Below, piece by piece: positions 17,311 through 25,208 of a stretch of DNA of 64,000 nucleotides. Source of the stretch: CAZJLP01 sp964546955. Its GTDB lineage: Bacteria; Verrucomicrobiota; Verrucomicrobiia; Opitutales; Opitutaceae. Location: contig CAZJLP010000001.1 in the NCBI GenBank assembly GCA_964546955.1, positions 1 through 64,000 of the forward strand, given 5' to 3'. The notes beneath the pieces were generated by a model. It was given only the letters and a program-made list of their open reading frames with translations, was not told the origin of the DNA and did no database searches. The position numbers were made by a program, and so were the translations under genes. The number at the start of each line of letters is the position of its first letter. Position 1 is the first letter of the stretch.

Positions 17311-18012
17311 ATGCGTCGTCTCGATCAACTCCTCGCCAACCTTGGCTACTGCTCGCGCCGGGAGGCTCGCGATTGGATCGAGGCCGGGCGGGTTTCCATT
17401 GGCGGCGAATTGGCCGATGATGTTTCGACTAAAGTCCAGGAGGCGTCCGTGCTCGTCGACGGCGAGCCGCTCGATCATCCGGACGGGCTGCTTCTTTTGG
17501 TGAATAAACCCACCGGGTTGGTCTGCTCGCATGATCCACGGGAGGGACCGAGTGTTTACGATCTCCTTCCGCGGCGCTGGCGGCTGCGCAATCCTCAGGT
17601 CACGAGTGTCGGGCGCCTGGACAAAGACACGAGTGGCTTGCTGCTGCTGACGGACCAGCTCGCTTTGGTGCACCGACTGACTTCTCCCAAGCACAAGGTT
17701 CCAAAAGTATACCGTGCTCATCTGAACCGCGCGCTGGGCACTGAGCTGGTCGCGATTTTCAAGAGCGGCACGCTCGTCCTCGACGGGGAAAGCCCGCCCT
17801 GCGCGCCCGCTGACCTTCGTATTATCGATGCGAGGACGGCCGAACTCACCTTGACCGAAGGAAAATATCACCAGGTGCGTCGAATGTTCGCCAGCCAAGG
17901 CTACGACGTAGTGACTCTGCGCCGCTCTCACTTCGGTGAACTGGAGCTCGGCGATCTGCCGGAAGGAAAGTGGAGGGAATTGCCGCTGGACTATTTCGGC
18001 CGAGCTGGCTGA
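17311..18012 (+). CDS. rsuA: 16S rRNA pseudouridine synthase, RsuA family
   Basis: Starting at the ATG at 17311 gives 233 aa with a proper N-terminal S4 domain (MRRLDQLLANLGYCSRREAR). An in-frame extension to 17074 would translate the upstream palindromic repeat and is rejected. The active-site motif VGRLDKDTSGLLLLTD places the catalytic Asp at residue 104, and KYHQVRRMFA near the C-terminus is the usual RsuA/RluB signature. HRLTSPKHKVPKVYRAHL fits RsuA, which modifies U516 of 16S rRNA, better than RluB. The gene stands alone between inverted repeats. Confidence 0.88.
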   Translation: MRRLDQLLANLGYCSRREARDWIEAGRVSIGGELADDVSTKVQEASVLVDGEPLDHPDGLLLLVNKPTGLVCSHDPREGPSVYDLLPRRWRLRNPQVTSVGRLDKDTSGLLLLTDQLALVHRLTSPKHKVPKVYRAHLNRALGTELVAIFKSGTLVLDGESPPCAPADLRIIDARTAELTLTEGKYHQVRRMFASQGYDVVTLRRSHFGELELGDLPEGKWRELPLDYFGRAG

Positions 18013-18039
18013 GAACGGAGAGTTGAGAGTTGAGAAACC
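18012..18039. repeat. Degenerate heptamer array
   Basis: Four consecutive 7-mers read AGAACGG, AGAGTTG, AGAGTTG and AGAAACC, beginning at the last base of the rsuA stop codon. They resemble the short tandem heptamers known from cyanobacteria and other large genomes. A related but longer array is at 60024-60110. Confidence 0.5.
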
Positions 18040-18070
18040 GCCCATAACGGACGGCTCTGTTTCAGCCAGG

Positions 18071-18160
18071 GTTTGTCATCCTCGAGCGAAGCGAAGGATC
18101 CAGTTAAACTCCGTCGGCCCCATCCAACTGGATCTTTCGCTTCGCTCGAGGATGACAAAC
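18071..18160. repeat. Palindromic element, family 1 (REPIN-like), right of rsuA
   Basis: The 35-nt arms at 18071-18105 and 18126-18160 are reverse complements at 34 of 35 positions, with a 20-nt loop. The arms begin GTTTGTCATCCTCGAGCGAA. The loop contains CCGTCGGCC, the reverse complement of the core of the copy at 17078-17163. Confidence 0.88.
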
Positions 18161-18220
18161 CGCGGCTGCAGACTGCGGAGGACAAACCGGCCTGGTTGGC
18201 GATCCAACGCCTTCGTCTGA

Positions 18221-18251
18221 TCCTTTTTCCGGCTTCGAACCCTTCGCGAGA
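18221..18251. repeat. 31-nt repeat arm, inverted mate at 17010-17040
   Basis: The segment starts TCCTTTTTCCGGCTTCGAAC and continues CCTTCGCGAGA. It is the reverse complement of 17010-17040 with one mismatch. With the palindromes it makes the flanks of rsuA a nested inverted repeat. Confidence 0.75.
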
Positions 18252-18333
18252 CACGTTGCCTTTTCCGAACGCCAATCTTCCGCCCACGCACTTTCGGTTC
18301 GCAGAAAACCGCGTGACGCCGTTTGTTACCCTG

Positions 18334-18654
18334 ATGTACGAATTTTCTCTCACGGGCGCACAAAAGACTTATCTCCGCGGCCTCGGCCAGCGGCTCGATC
18401 CCGCGCTGAAGGTGGGGAAGGGGGGTTTGGGACCTGAGTTTTACCGGGAGCTTCAGCGTCACCTGAACGCACTCGAACTCGTAAAACTTCGTTTTCTGGG
18501 CGCGGAGCGCGAAGAGCGCGCTGCGCTCTGTGTTCAAATCGCCGACGAGGGCCGGTGCGTGTGCGTCGGCGCCGTCGGCCACACCGCGCTTTTTTATCGC
18601 CAGCAGGCTGACGAAGCGAAACGCAAGGTCACTTTGCCGCCCGGCCCGGGATGA
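18334..18654 (+). CDS. yhbY: YhbY/CRS1-CRM family RNA-binding protein
   Basis: The start at 18334 gives 106 aa beginning MYEFSLTGAQKTYLRGLGQR, the usual N-terminus of YhbY proteins; longer in-frame starts run back through the repeat element. Motifs include LDPALKVGKGGLGPEF (the GxxG-type RNA-binding loop), ELVKLRFLGAER and VGHTALFYRQ. YhbY binds pre-50S ribosomal particles. Its position near rsuA fits a ribosome-maturation pair. The length matches the family. Confidence 0.88.
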   Translation: MYEFSLTGAQKTYLRGLGQRLDPALKVGKGGLGPEFYRELQRHLNALELVKLRFLGAEREERAALCVQIADEGRCVCVGAVGHTALFYRQQADEAKRKVTLPPGPG

Positions 18655-18735
18655 GACCTTCACTGGGATCGAACGCAACGAGCACCTGACTCGTCGTCGC
18701 CATTTCTCGCCGCGGATGGCCGGAACGACTTCTGC

Positions 18736-19707
18736 TCACATCACCCGGTCAATCAAAGGCTCTCCCTTTTCGAACGCCTCCAAGTTCTTCAAGAAATGCC
18801 GGACCAGCGCTTCATCCTGATCGTGTCTGCCGCCCGCGGTATGAGGAGTGATGAAACAATTCGGAGCGGTCCACAGTGAATGTGAGGGAGGAAGGGGCTC
18901 CGGGTCCGTGACGTCGAGGTAGGCGGCCCCGAGCCGTTTTGAGCGCAGCGCTTCCAGGAGCGCATTCTGATCGACGGTCGTGCCGCGGCCAACGTTGTAG
19001 AATCGCGCTCCAGGTTTGCACCATCCCAGACGGCGCGCATTCACGTAGTTTCGGGTGGATTCATTGTCGGGCAGGACGTTGATCACATGATCTGCCGACG
19101 CGATGACGGAGCTGAGCTTTGCTTCTGAAATAATGTGCACCCCCGGCTCGCTGTAGACGCGCCGGCGCACGGCAAAAAGCTTCATCTGGAACGGCGCGAG
19201 CAGCTCGGCGATGCGGCGGCCAATCGCGCCGAAACCGAGAAGAAGAACAGTTTGACCCGTCAGCAGGCGCGAGTCGTAGCGTCGCTCGGTATAATGCCAC
19301 GATTGGTCCGTAATCTGATCGCGGTGCGAAGCAAGAAGTTGACGACCGAGCGCGAGCATCATCGCGAGAGCGTGTTGCGCGCAAGGTTCGGAAAACACGC
19401 TCGAGGCATTGGTGAAAGCGCCGTTTCGGACCCGCATCGCTTCGCGAAAAGCCTCGTTATCGTAACGAGTGTAACCGGCGGTCGTGACTTCGATCCAGCG
19501 GAGGCCGTGCAAAGCGATGCACTGTTGGCCGTCCGGTTGGCCGAATGCGATGTCGGCGTTTTCCAAATCGGGATCTGGCTGTCCCGCCACCAACACGGAG
19601 TTCGAGGCTGCGCGAGAAAACAGCAGACGATGCTGACGGGTTCCCTCCTCGAGTAAGCGAGTCGCTCCGGCGGAAAACTTTCCGTTGCACCAAATCGTGT
19701 GACTCAT
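18736..19707 (-). CDS. D-isomer-specific 2-hydroxyacid dehydrogenase
   Basis: The start at 19707 gives 323 aa; an ATG 18 bp upstream is an alternative. The NAD-binding motif is LLGFGAIGRRIAELL. The catalytic set is present: Arg in VGRGTTVDQNALLEAL, Glu in DVTDPEPLPPSHSLW and His in FITPHTAGG. The substrate-binding halves flank this core in the usual way. Members reduce or oxidise glyoxylate, hydroxypyruvate, phosphoglycerate or other 2-keto acids; which one applies here cannot be read off. It follows apt on the same strand with about 114 bp between them. Confidence 0.85.
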   Translation of the reverse strand: MSHTIWCNGKFSAGATRLLEEGTRQHRLLFSRAASNSVLVAGQPDPDLENADIAFGQPDGQQCIALHGLRWIEVTTAGYTRYDNEAFREAMRVRNGAFTNASSVFSEPCAQHALAMMLALGRQLLASHRDQITDQSWHYTERRYDSRLLTGQTVLLLGFGAIGRRIAELLAPFQMKLFAVRRRVYSEPGVHIISEAKLSSVIASADHVINVLPDNESTRNYVNARRLGWCKPGARFYNVGRGTTVDQNALLEALRSKRLGAAYLDVTDPEPLPPSHSLWTAPNCFITPHTAGGRHDQDEALVRHFLKNLEAFEKGEPLIDRVM

Positions 19708-19821
19708 GCGAAACGTATTCGCCAACTGCGCGAAAGGCGCAAGCGTGCAGCTCAGGCGGCTTGCGGAGCCGAGAAAGCAATGACGGCCGCGCTCGGGATC
19801 GGAGCGCCTCTGGTGCCGGAG

Positions 19822-20379
19822 CTACTCCGTCTCGGAAAACTCGCAAAGCGCATGAACGTTGAGACCCGCGGCGCGAAGTTTGGCGGAACCGCCGAGTTCG
19901 GGCAGGTCGATGATCGCGGCTACGCCCACGACATCGGCGTGGAGAATTCGAAAGAGTTTCGCCGCGGCGAGAAGCGTTCCGCCCGTCGCGATCAGGTCGT
20001 CCACAATCAGGACGCGGTCGCCGGGCTTGCAGGTGTCCGCGTGGATTTCTACCGTGGCCGTGCCATACTCCAGCAGGTAGTCCTCCGAAATGGTCTTGTA
20101 GGGCAGCTTCCCCTTTTTCCGCACCAGCGAAAACGGTTTGCCGAGCTTATAGGCCAGCGCGCCGCCAATCAGGAAACCTCGGGCGTCTACGGCCGCGATC
20201 AGGTCGATTTTTTGTTTGCTGCAGTCGTCCGCGAACGCGTCGACGGTCTGACGGAACGCTTCAGGCTCGTGGAAGAGCGTGGTGACATCGCGGAAATTGA
20301 CGCCTACTTTCGGCCAATCGCGGACGGTGCGGATATTCGACTTGAGGAGCGCGGCAAGGGACACAAGCGGCGAGAACAC
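19822..20379 (-). CDS. apt: Adenine phosphoribosyltransferase
   Basis: The 185-aa protein has the PRPP-binding motif VLIVDDLIATGGTL near residues 122-135. It has the Apt-type N-terminus IRTVRDWPKVGVNFRDVTTL, the VDARGFLIGGALAYKLGKPF segment and the KKGKLPYKTISEDYLLEYGT flexible-loop region. It salvages adenine to AMP using PRPP in the cytoplasm. The length is typical. The first few residues are uncertain; a start a few codons downstream is possible. Confidence 0.93.
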   Translation of the reverse strand: MFSPLVSLAALLKSNIRTVRDWPKVGVNFRDVTTLFHEPEAFRQTVDAFADDCSKQKIDLIAAVDARGFLIGGALAYKLGKPFSLVRKKGKLPYKTISEDYLLEYGTATVEIHADTCKPGDRVLIVDDLIATGGTLLAAAKLFRILHADVVGVAAIIDLPELGGSAKLRAAGLNVHALCEFSETE

Positions 20380-20431
20380 CGGAAAGTGTGCCGGGAAGCC
20401 ACTTCTTTTTCGGGGAGGCCCGCTGCTGGAG

Positions 20432-21307
20432 CTACGGCGCCCCCGGCGGCAAGGCGCGCGGGTCGAGCATCCGCGCGTAACGCGGAGCGCGGGTCAGAAT
20501 AAAATGCGCCAGCTGCTGGCGCGTATTCATCGCTTTCCTCGAGAGGAAAATACTTAGTGCGCGGGTTCGCACCTCCACTCTTCGGACGAGGCGTTGTGCC
20601 TGGCGGCCAACGTCGGTGGTCAGCCGGGCTTCCCGATCGGCGCCATCGCCTTCCGCTTTCTCCCCGACCACCTGCCGGCCAGTGCGAATCGCGTGAGCGG
20701 TCTTAGCCACCATTGCGCTTCCCTGAGTCGCCGCGCGTGTCAATAAGGCCTGGCTGCGATTCGCCACGAGGGCCGATACCGCCTTTGTTTCAGCCGCCGT
20801 CTTCGCCGCGAGCACTTTCGAGTGCGCCGCAAGGACCTTTGATTGCGCGGCGATCCGGCCGGGAAGGGTGCGGGATTGCGCCGCCATTTTCGCCGACACG
20901 ATCTTGGACTGGGCCGCAACCTTCGCCGCGACGATTTTGGAGTGCTCGGCGACTTTTGCACCGATCACTTTTCGCTGCTGGGAGAATTGCTGGGCCGCTT
21001 TCGACCCCGTTTTCCGGACGTAAAGCATCAGCCGGCGGCGCTGGATCGCTTCCATTCGTTCCAGCCAGTCCCCTTCGCAGACGGCGTGCAGGAACGCTTC
21101 GATGTTGCGGCACGCACGCGAAGAGGGCCCCTCGGCCCAGATCGTCTTCGTGCAAGTATCCCATTTGAGCGTGAGGCGGTTCTGCAGGAAAATATCGACG
21201 TCGCGGCCGGGGGCACCGGTGATCTGGTGGACGGCCTCTACCTTATAACCTCCGAGATCCAGGTTCTGCACGAGAGATTCAAGAGGAAGACGAATTCGGA
21301 CAGCCAT
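20432..21307 (-). CDS. Unknown protein with a run of 11-residue helical repeats
   Basis: The 291-aa protein has no signal peptide. Residues 1-100 look globular (LQNRLTLKWDTCTKTIWAEG). Residues 116-210 are a near-perfect run of 11-mers: GAKVAEHSKIV, AAKVAAQSKIV, SAKMAAQSRTL, PGRIAAQSKVL, a shortened AAHSKVL, AAKTAAETKAV, SALVANRSQAL, LTRAATQGSAM and VAKTAHAIRTG. The consensus AAKVAAQSKIV would make a long amphipathic helix with a basic face. An 11-residue period is shared with hendecad coiled coils, LEA proteins and synuclein-like lipid binders. The tail is Arg-rich. The family is not recognised. Confidence 0.7.
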   Translation of the reverse strand: MAVRIRLPLESLVQNLDLGGYKVEAVHQITGAPGRDVDIFLQNRLTLKWDTCTKTIWAEGPSSRACRNIEAFLHAVCEGDWLERMEAIQRRRLMLYVRKTGSKAAQQFSQQRKVIGAKVAEHSKIVAAKVAAQSKIVSAKMAAQSRTLPGRIAAQSKVLAAHSKVLAAKTAAETKAVSALVANRSQALLTRAATQGSAMVAKTAHAIRTGRQVVGEKAEGDGADREARLTTDVGRQAQRLVRRVEVRTRALSIFLSRKAMNTRQQLAHFILTRAPRYARMLDPRALPPGAP

Positions 21308-21691
21308 AAACGCGGGGATTAGCCCCGTCGGGACAGGGAAACCCCCGAAAGGTTTCTGGTCGTCTGGCAGGGCCGCGCCGATTCAGTAAAGCGCCCCATG
21401 AGGTCTGCATGGAATGCCCTACACGGCGTTACTTCCCATTTTTTGCTGCTAACGCTTTAATAAATATGTATTAGCGTAATGTGAATAGGCGTTGGTCCCC
21501 CTGTATGGAACGCGTTGTACGGTTTCATGGCGGAAAGCGAAAGGGTGCAGGTCCCGCCCTGCCATCGGAACTCATTTCCTGGCGGCTCCGATTGACTGCG
21601 GCGAATTCGACGCTCGGTCGGACATCCGCCTTCGCCGAAATCCGGTTGCCATCGCACGACGTTCTCCTGAAGTTCTCGCCATGGCCGAGCC
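21308..21691. other. Gene-free divergent region with hairpins and an AT-rich promoter candidate
   Basis: These 384 bases separate the 11-mer repeat gene from the kinase-like gene. Two perfect hairpins lie in the leader of the minus-strand gene: CGGGG/CCCCG at 21313-21327 and GAAACC/GGTTTC at 21338-21356. At 21438-21485 there is an unusually AT-rich patch. Open frames crossing 21481-21887 on the plus strand overlap the kinase-like gene and show no family features. Confidence 0.5.
21443..21470 (+). promoter_or_regulatory. Possible sigma-70-like promoter upstream of the kinase-like gene
   Basis: TTGCTG at 21443-21448 and TATGTA at 21465-21470 are separated by 16 bp, inside a patch much richer in A+T than its surroundings. 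A short dyad (ACGCT...AGCGT) overlaps it. The start codon at 21692 is about 220 bp away, so the assignment is tentative. Confidence 0.25.
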
Positions 21692-22618
21692 ATGCAAGAC
21701 CACTTCACCGGCAAGCCGACCTGCATCCGAGGACCAGTCCTCCCCAGCGCAGCCGAAATGGCAGCAATTCAGAGCGATCACAGGAGACGACTGGCGGCGC
21801 TCGCTCGTCTCAGCACGGCTGCGGCGAGGGTTGGCGTCGGAACGGATCCAGACGATGATCTCATCCTCTGGGAGGACGACGAACTGAGTTTGTTGGCGGG
21901 GGCCGACGAAATTTGGAGCGAATTTGCCGGCGCCGTTCACAGTTTTCGCGAACTGACGCCTATTGTCCCGCTGGAATCGTTCGGTTTCGATCCAGAGTCG
22001 GAGGATCCCCTCGCGAACAACGACAAACTTCGGCTCGTGGGTGGGGGAGTGGAGGCCTGGGCCTTCGTGGCTGGTGACGGATCGATCTACAAATTTTATC
22101 TGCCGCGCGAAGGCGGCCGGATTGTCCATTCGTTTCGATTCACTCGAGGCGATGAGGCCTACATCGACGCCGACGCCGTGCTTGGTAGTTACAAGAGCGT
22201 ATTCGAAAAACTATACGTCATCAACGCGTTGGGCGGACTGCCGACGGAGGTCGTGGGGGTGTCCCGCGAAGGCGTGGTCATCGCCAAGCAGACGCAAGGA
22301 AGGAAATTGGCGGAGGGAACCAACGTGATTCCGTACATCCCGAATGGCTTCATCGCGTTGCCTTCTCGCTTTCTCAAAGCCAACCGCGATCAGCCTCGGC
22401 TCTTCTTTTTGGCCGGGGAGCCTTGGTTTGTGGCGGACTTCCATGAGAAAAACATGGCCTTCGACGTCAATGGTTCCCCGCGCGTGATCGATATCCTGGT
22501 GGCTCCATGGCCTACGCACCTGAGCTCCCAGGAACCGGCCATCCACGATTGGTTGGAGCGCGCGCGGTTGGATCCCAACGCGCCGGTCCTCGTGCCCCGG
22601 CCTGACCACGAGCTGTGA
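21692..22618 (+). CDS. Protein-kinase-like protein resembling the polyvalent-protein kinase domain
   Basis: The 308-aa protein has a likely kinase core from about residue 110. GGGVEAWAFVAGDGSIYKFY resembles the glycine-rich strand pair with the ATP-binding Lys (K134). VADFHEKNMAFDVNG has Asp249, His250 and Asn254, like a catalytic loop. PRVIDILVA has Asp267, like the metal-binding Asp. This layout recalls kinases found in phage-type polyvalent proteins, but as a free-standing gene. No toxin, antitoxin or phage gene is adjacent. A start at the ATG 66 bp downstream is possible. Catalytic activity is inferred from motif order only. Confidence 0.6.
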   Translation: MQDHFTGKPTCIRGPVLPSAAEMAAIQSDHRRRLAALARLSTAAARVGVGTDPDDDLILWEDDELSLLAGADEIWSEFAGAVHSFRELTPIVPLESFGFDPESEDPLANNDKLRLVGGGVEAWAFVAGDGSIYKFYLPREGGRIVHSFRFTRGDEAYIDADAVLGSYKSVFEKLYVINALGGLPTEVVGVSREGVVIAKQTQGRKLAEGTNVIPYIPNGFIALPSRFLKANRDQPRLFFLAGEPWFVADFHEKNMAFDVNGSPRVIDILVAPWPTHLSSQEPAIHDWLERARLDPNAPVLVPRPDHEL

Positions 22619-22660
22619 GGGGCCGATTGGCCACGAGTCTCCTTCCCCCCGCGGCCGGTG

Positions 22661-23659
22661 TTAGAACAGCGCGTTCGCCACGATACCCACGGCCGTGATT
22701 GGGCCCTGATCGCCCATGCCGTCGACCGCGCGGTCGACTTTGCGCAGCGTGGCCTGGGCGTCTTTCACCAGGGCGTCGCAGGTGATGAGCTGCCCGAAGC
22801 TGCTGTTCGGGTTGTTCAGCTTTTCGGTGAGGTCGCGGATGTTTTTGGTCGTAACCTTCACATTTTCAGCAGCCGCGTCATCGTACAACAAGGTCCCCAC
22901 GATGCCCTTGCCGCTTTTCACCTGAGCCAGAAGTTCCTGTCCGTTGGCGACAAAAAGCTTCGCCTCGGCCGCGGCGTTGCGGATCTCGCCGAGTGTCGCC
23001 GTGAGTTGATCGTAAGCGGTCGGATCGTTGATCAATTTGCCGATCGTTCCTTCACCATTTCGAATCTTTGTGGTGATATCCTGCACGTTGGACATCGTGG
23101 CCGAAACCTTCGGTCCGTTTTCGTTCACCAGCTTGTCCAGCTTTTGCAGCAGGCCGCCCTGTCCGTCGCTGCCGCCGCTCATCGCTGAGCTGATGCCCGA
23201 CAATGCGCCCTTCAAATCCTGGCCGAGGCTGCCGAGGTCCGACATGATCGTGTTCAGGTCCGCCGCGTCCTTGGTCTGCAGCTGATCTCCGTCGTTGTAC
23301 GTTCCGGCGCCCGGGGTTCCGAGATTCAGCGAGATGTAGTTGGTTCCGAGCAGGCCGGCCATCGAGATGATGGCCGTCGTGTCGCGCGGAATTTTCATCT
23401 CGGAGGAAATGCGCAGCACGGCTTCAGCGCGCCCGTTGGCAAGTCGCGTGGCCTCGACAGCGCCGATTTTGACGCCGGCCATGCGCACGTCGTCCCCCTT
23501 CTTGAGTTCCTTCAGCGTGGAAAAGGCGGCCGTGACCACATAACCGCCTTCTTTCGGCTTGAATTTGCCGTCGTGCAGCGCTTCGAACGCGACCCAGATG
23601 AGGGCGACGCCGATCAGGAAGAAAAGGCCCACGCGGGCGGTGAGTTGCGAGTTGTTCAT
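22661..23659 (-). CDS. mlaD: MlaD/MCE-family periplasmic lipid-binding protein
   Basis: The 332-aa protein has an N-terminal anchor helix (ARVGLFFLIGVALIWVAF). The MCE domain follows at about 38-120, with LKKGDDVRMAGVKIGAVE and the GLLGTNYISLNLG segment. The C-terminal 200 residues are alpha-helical, with GNG-type turns (IRNGEGTIGKLINDPTAYDQ), as in long MlaD homologues that form a channel across the periplasm. It overlaps mlaF by 4 bp. It should bind phospholipid between the inner-membrane MlaEF complex and the outer membrane. Confidence 0.9.
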   Translation of the reverse strand: MNNSQLTARVGLFFLIGVALIWVAFEALHDGKFKPKEGGYVVTAAFSTLKELKKGDDVRMAGVKIGAVEATRLANGRAEAVLRISSEMKIPRDTTAIISMAGLLGTNYISLNLGTPGAGTYNDGDQLQTKDAADLNTIMSDLGSLGQDLKGALSGISSAMSGGSDGQGGLLQKLDKLVNENGPKVSATMSNVQDITTKIRNGEGTIGKLINDPTAYDQLTATLGEIRNAAAEAKLFVANGQELLAQVKSGKGIVGTLLYDDAAAENVKVTTKNIRDLTEKLNNPNSSFGQLITCDALVKDAQATLRKVDRAVDGMGDQGPITAVGIVANALF

Positions 23660-24456
23660 GATGTCTCCAATTGCTGATAGCGCGGATTTTTCAGGTCGAT
23701 CTGTGGATTTAGGAAGTCGTTGATGGCACCGTCGCTGACTTTGCGCAGCTCGGCGGGGGTCGCGATGGTCCGAAGTTTTCCTTTCATCAGGATAGCCACG
23801 CGGTCGGCGATGGTCAGGGCGAGGTCGCGATCATGCGTCACCACGATGCTTGTGACACCGAATTCCTGTTTCAGGGTCGCGATGATTTCCGTGATGGTGG
23901 CGGACATCACCGGGTCGAGTTCGGAAGTGGGCTCGTCGTACAGGAGCAATTGCGGCTCCATCACAAGCGCGCGCGCGATGGCCACGCGCTTCTTCATGCC
24001 GCCCGACAACTGCGATGGAAATTTCTTCGCCGCGTTCTCCAGCGAGAGAATCTTGAGCGCTCGCAAGACGCGATCGTGAATTTCCTTCTTCGGACAAAGC
24101 CGGTGCTCGGTGGGGTAGAGCGCGAGGTTATCGTAGACCGAGAGCGAATTGAACAAGGCTCCTGCCTGGAACACGAGCGCCAGCGCGAACCGATCGCGCG
24201 TTTCGGGATCGGAAGGATCGTGCCCTTCCACCCGGACGGTTCCGGCCGTCGGCAAGTCGAGGCCGGCGATTTGACGGAGCAGCACGCTCTTGCCGGAGCC
24301 ACTCGGTCCCATGATGACGAAAATTTCGCCTGCTTTGACGGAGAGAGTGATATCGCTCAGCACCGTTTGGCTACCGAAGTTTTTCGAAAGTCCGGCGACC
24401 TCGATCCCGACGGGTCGGCGGTCGCTGCGTTGATGGATGGCGCGTTGCTTTTTCAT
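23656..24456 (-). CDS. mlaF: Mla ABC transporter ATP-binding protein
   Basis: The 266-aa ATPase has Walker A GPSGSGKSVLLRQ, signature LSGGMKKRVAIARAL, Walker B LLLYDEPTSELDP and H-loop VVTHDRDL. The signature variant LSGGMKKR is characteristic of MlaF-type retrograde or anterograde lipid transporters. Its start codon overlaps the mlaE stop by one base, and its end overlaps mlaD by 4 bp, so the three are translated together. Confidence 0.93.
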   Translation of the reverse strand: MKKQRAIHQRSDRRPVGIEVAGLSKNFGSQTVLSDITLSVKAGEIFVIMGPSGSGKSVLLRQIAGLDLPTAGTVRVEGHDPSDPETRDRFALALVFQAGALFNSLSVYDNLALYPTEHRLCPKKEIHDRVLRALKILSLENAAKKFPSQLSGGMKKRVAIARALVMEPQLLLYDEPTSELDPVMSATITEIIATLKQEFGVTSIVVTHDRDLALTIADRVAILMKGKLRTIATPAELRKVSDGAINDFLNPQIDLKNPRYQQLETS

Positions 24457-25208
24457 CAGGCGAGGGCTTTCGTGATAAAGTAGTCGAGCACGACGATGAG
24501 GATCAGCGAGGTGACGACGGACCGCGTCACGGCGTGACCGATCTCACGCGGCCCCCCCTGGGTCCGCAGGCCGATGTTACAGGCGGTGAGGATAACGCAG
24601 AAGCCGAAGATCTCGCCCTTGATCAAGCCATCGAGTAGGTCGCGCGTTTTGAGGAAGGCGCGCAGACTTCGGAAATACTGTTCCGGCTCCAGGCCGATGA
24701 AGCTGACGTAATAAGCGACCACCGCGCCGCCCAGCCAGCCGACGATGATGCCGACCATGGTGAGCGCCGGCATGAACAAAAGAACGGCGATCAGCCGGGG
24801 GAGCACCAGGAACCGTTCGGGCGGAATGTTCATCGTCACCAAAGCATCGATCTCCTGGTAAACTTTCATCGATGCGAGTTCGGCCGTCGTAGCCGAACCG
24901 ACCCGGCCGGCGAGAAGGATTGCTACCATGACCGGACCCAGTTCGCGCGTGAGCGACTCGCCGACAATCGTGCCGATGAACTCTTTTGCGCCGAAATTCA
25001 TCATGCTGATGCCCGTGGCCAGCGCCAGGGTCGCGCCGATGAAGAAGCTCAAGATGCTGATGATAGGAAGCGAGGTGTAGCTCCCGATGTACGCCTGTTC
25101 GACCACGCGCTTGATGATGCGTGGAGCAGTGGGCAGAGACGCGAACGCACGCACCGCGAGCAAGATCGCGCTGCCGACGGCCTCGAAGGTGTTCCGGAGT
25201 TGCTTCAT
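24456..25208 (-). CDS. mlaE: Mla ABC transporter permease
   Basis: The start at 25208 gives 250 aa beginning MKQLRNTFEAVGSAILLAVR. An in-frame start at 25499 would overlap the upstream lipoprotein gene by about 290 bp with no matching features. The family signature region is clear: ARELGPV-like LTRELGPVMVAILLAGRVGS, then AELASMKVYQEIDAL. Five or so hydrophobic segments follow. It forms the membrane part of MlaEFD. Its ATG lies within the stop codon region of the lipoprotein gene (ATGA). Confidence 0.92.
   Translation of the reverse strand: MKQLRNTFEAVGSAILLAVRAFASLPTAPRIIKRVVEQAYIGSYTSLPIISILSFFIGATLALATGISMMNFGAKEFIGTIVGESLTRELGPVMVAILLAGRVGSATTAELASMKVYQEIDALVTMNIPPERFLVLPRLIAVLLFMPALTMVGIIVGWLGGAVVAYYVSFIGLEPEQYFRSLRAFLKTRDLLDGLIKGEIFGFCVILTACNIGLRTQGGPREIGHAVTRSVVTSLILIVVLDYFITKALA

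Larger units (their letters stand above)
18013..18333. other. Gene-free stretch between rsuA and the yhbY-like gene
   Basis: These 321 bases hold the heptamer array just after rsuA, the palindromic element at 18071-18160 and the repeat arm at 18221-18251. Nothing in it looks coding. The promoter of the downstream gene must lie between 18252 and 18333, but I see no clear -35/-10 pair. Confidence 0.6.
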
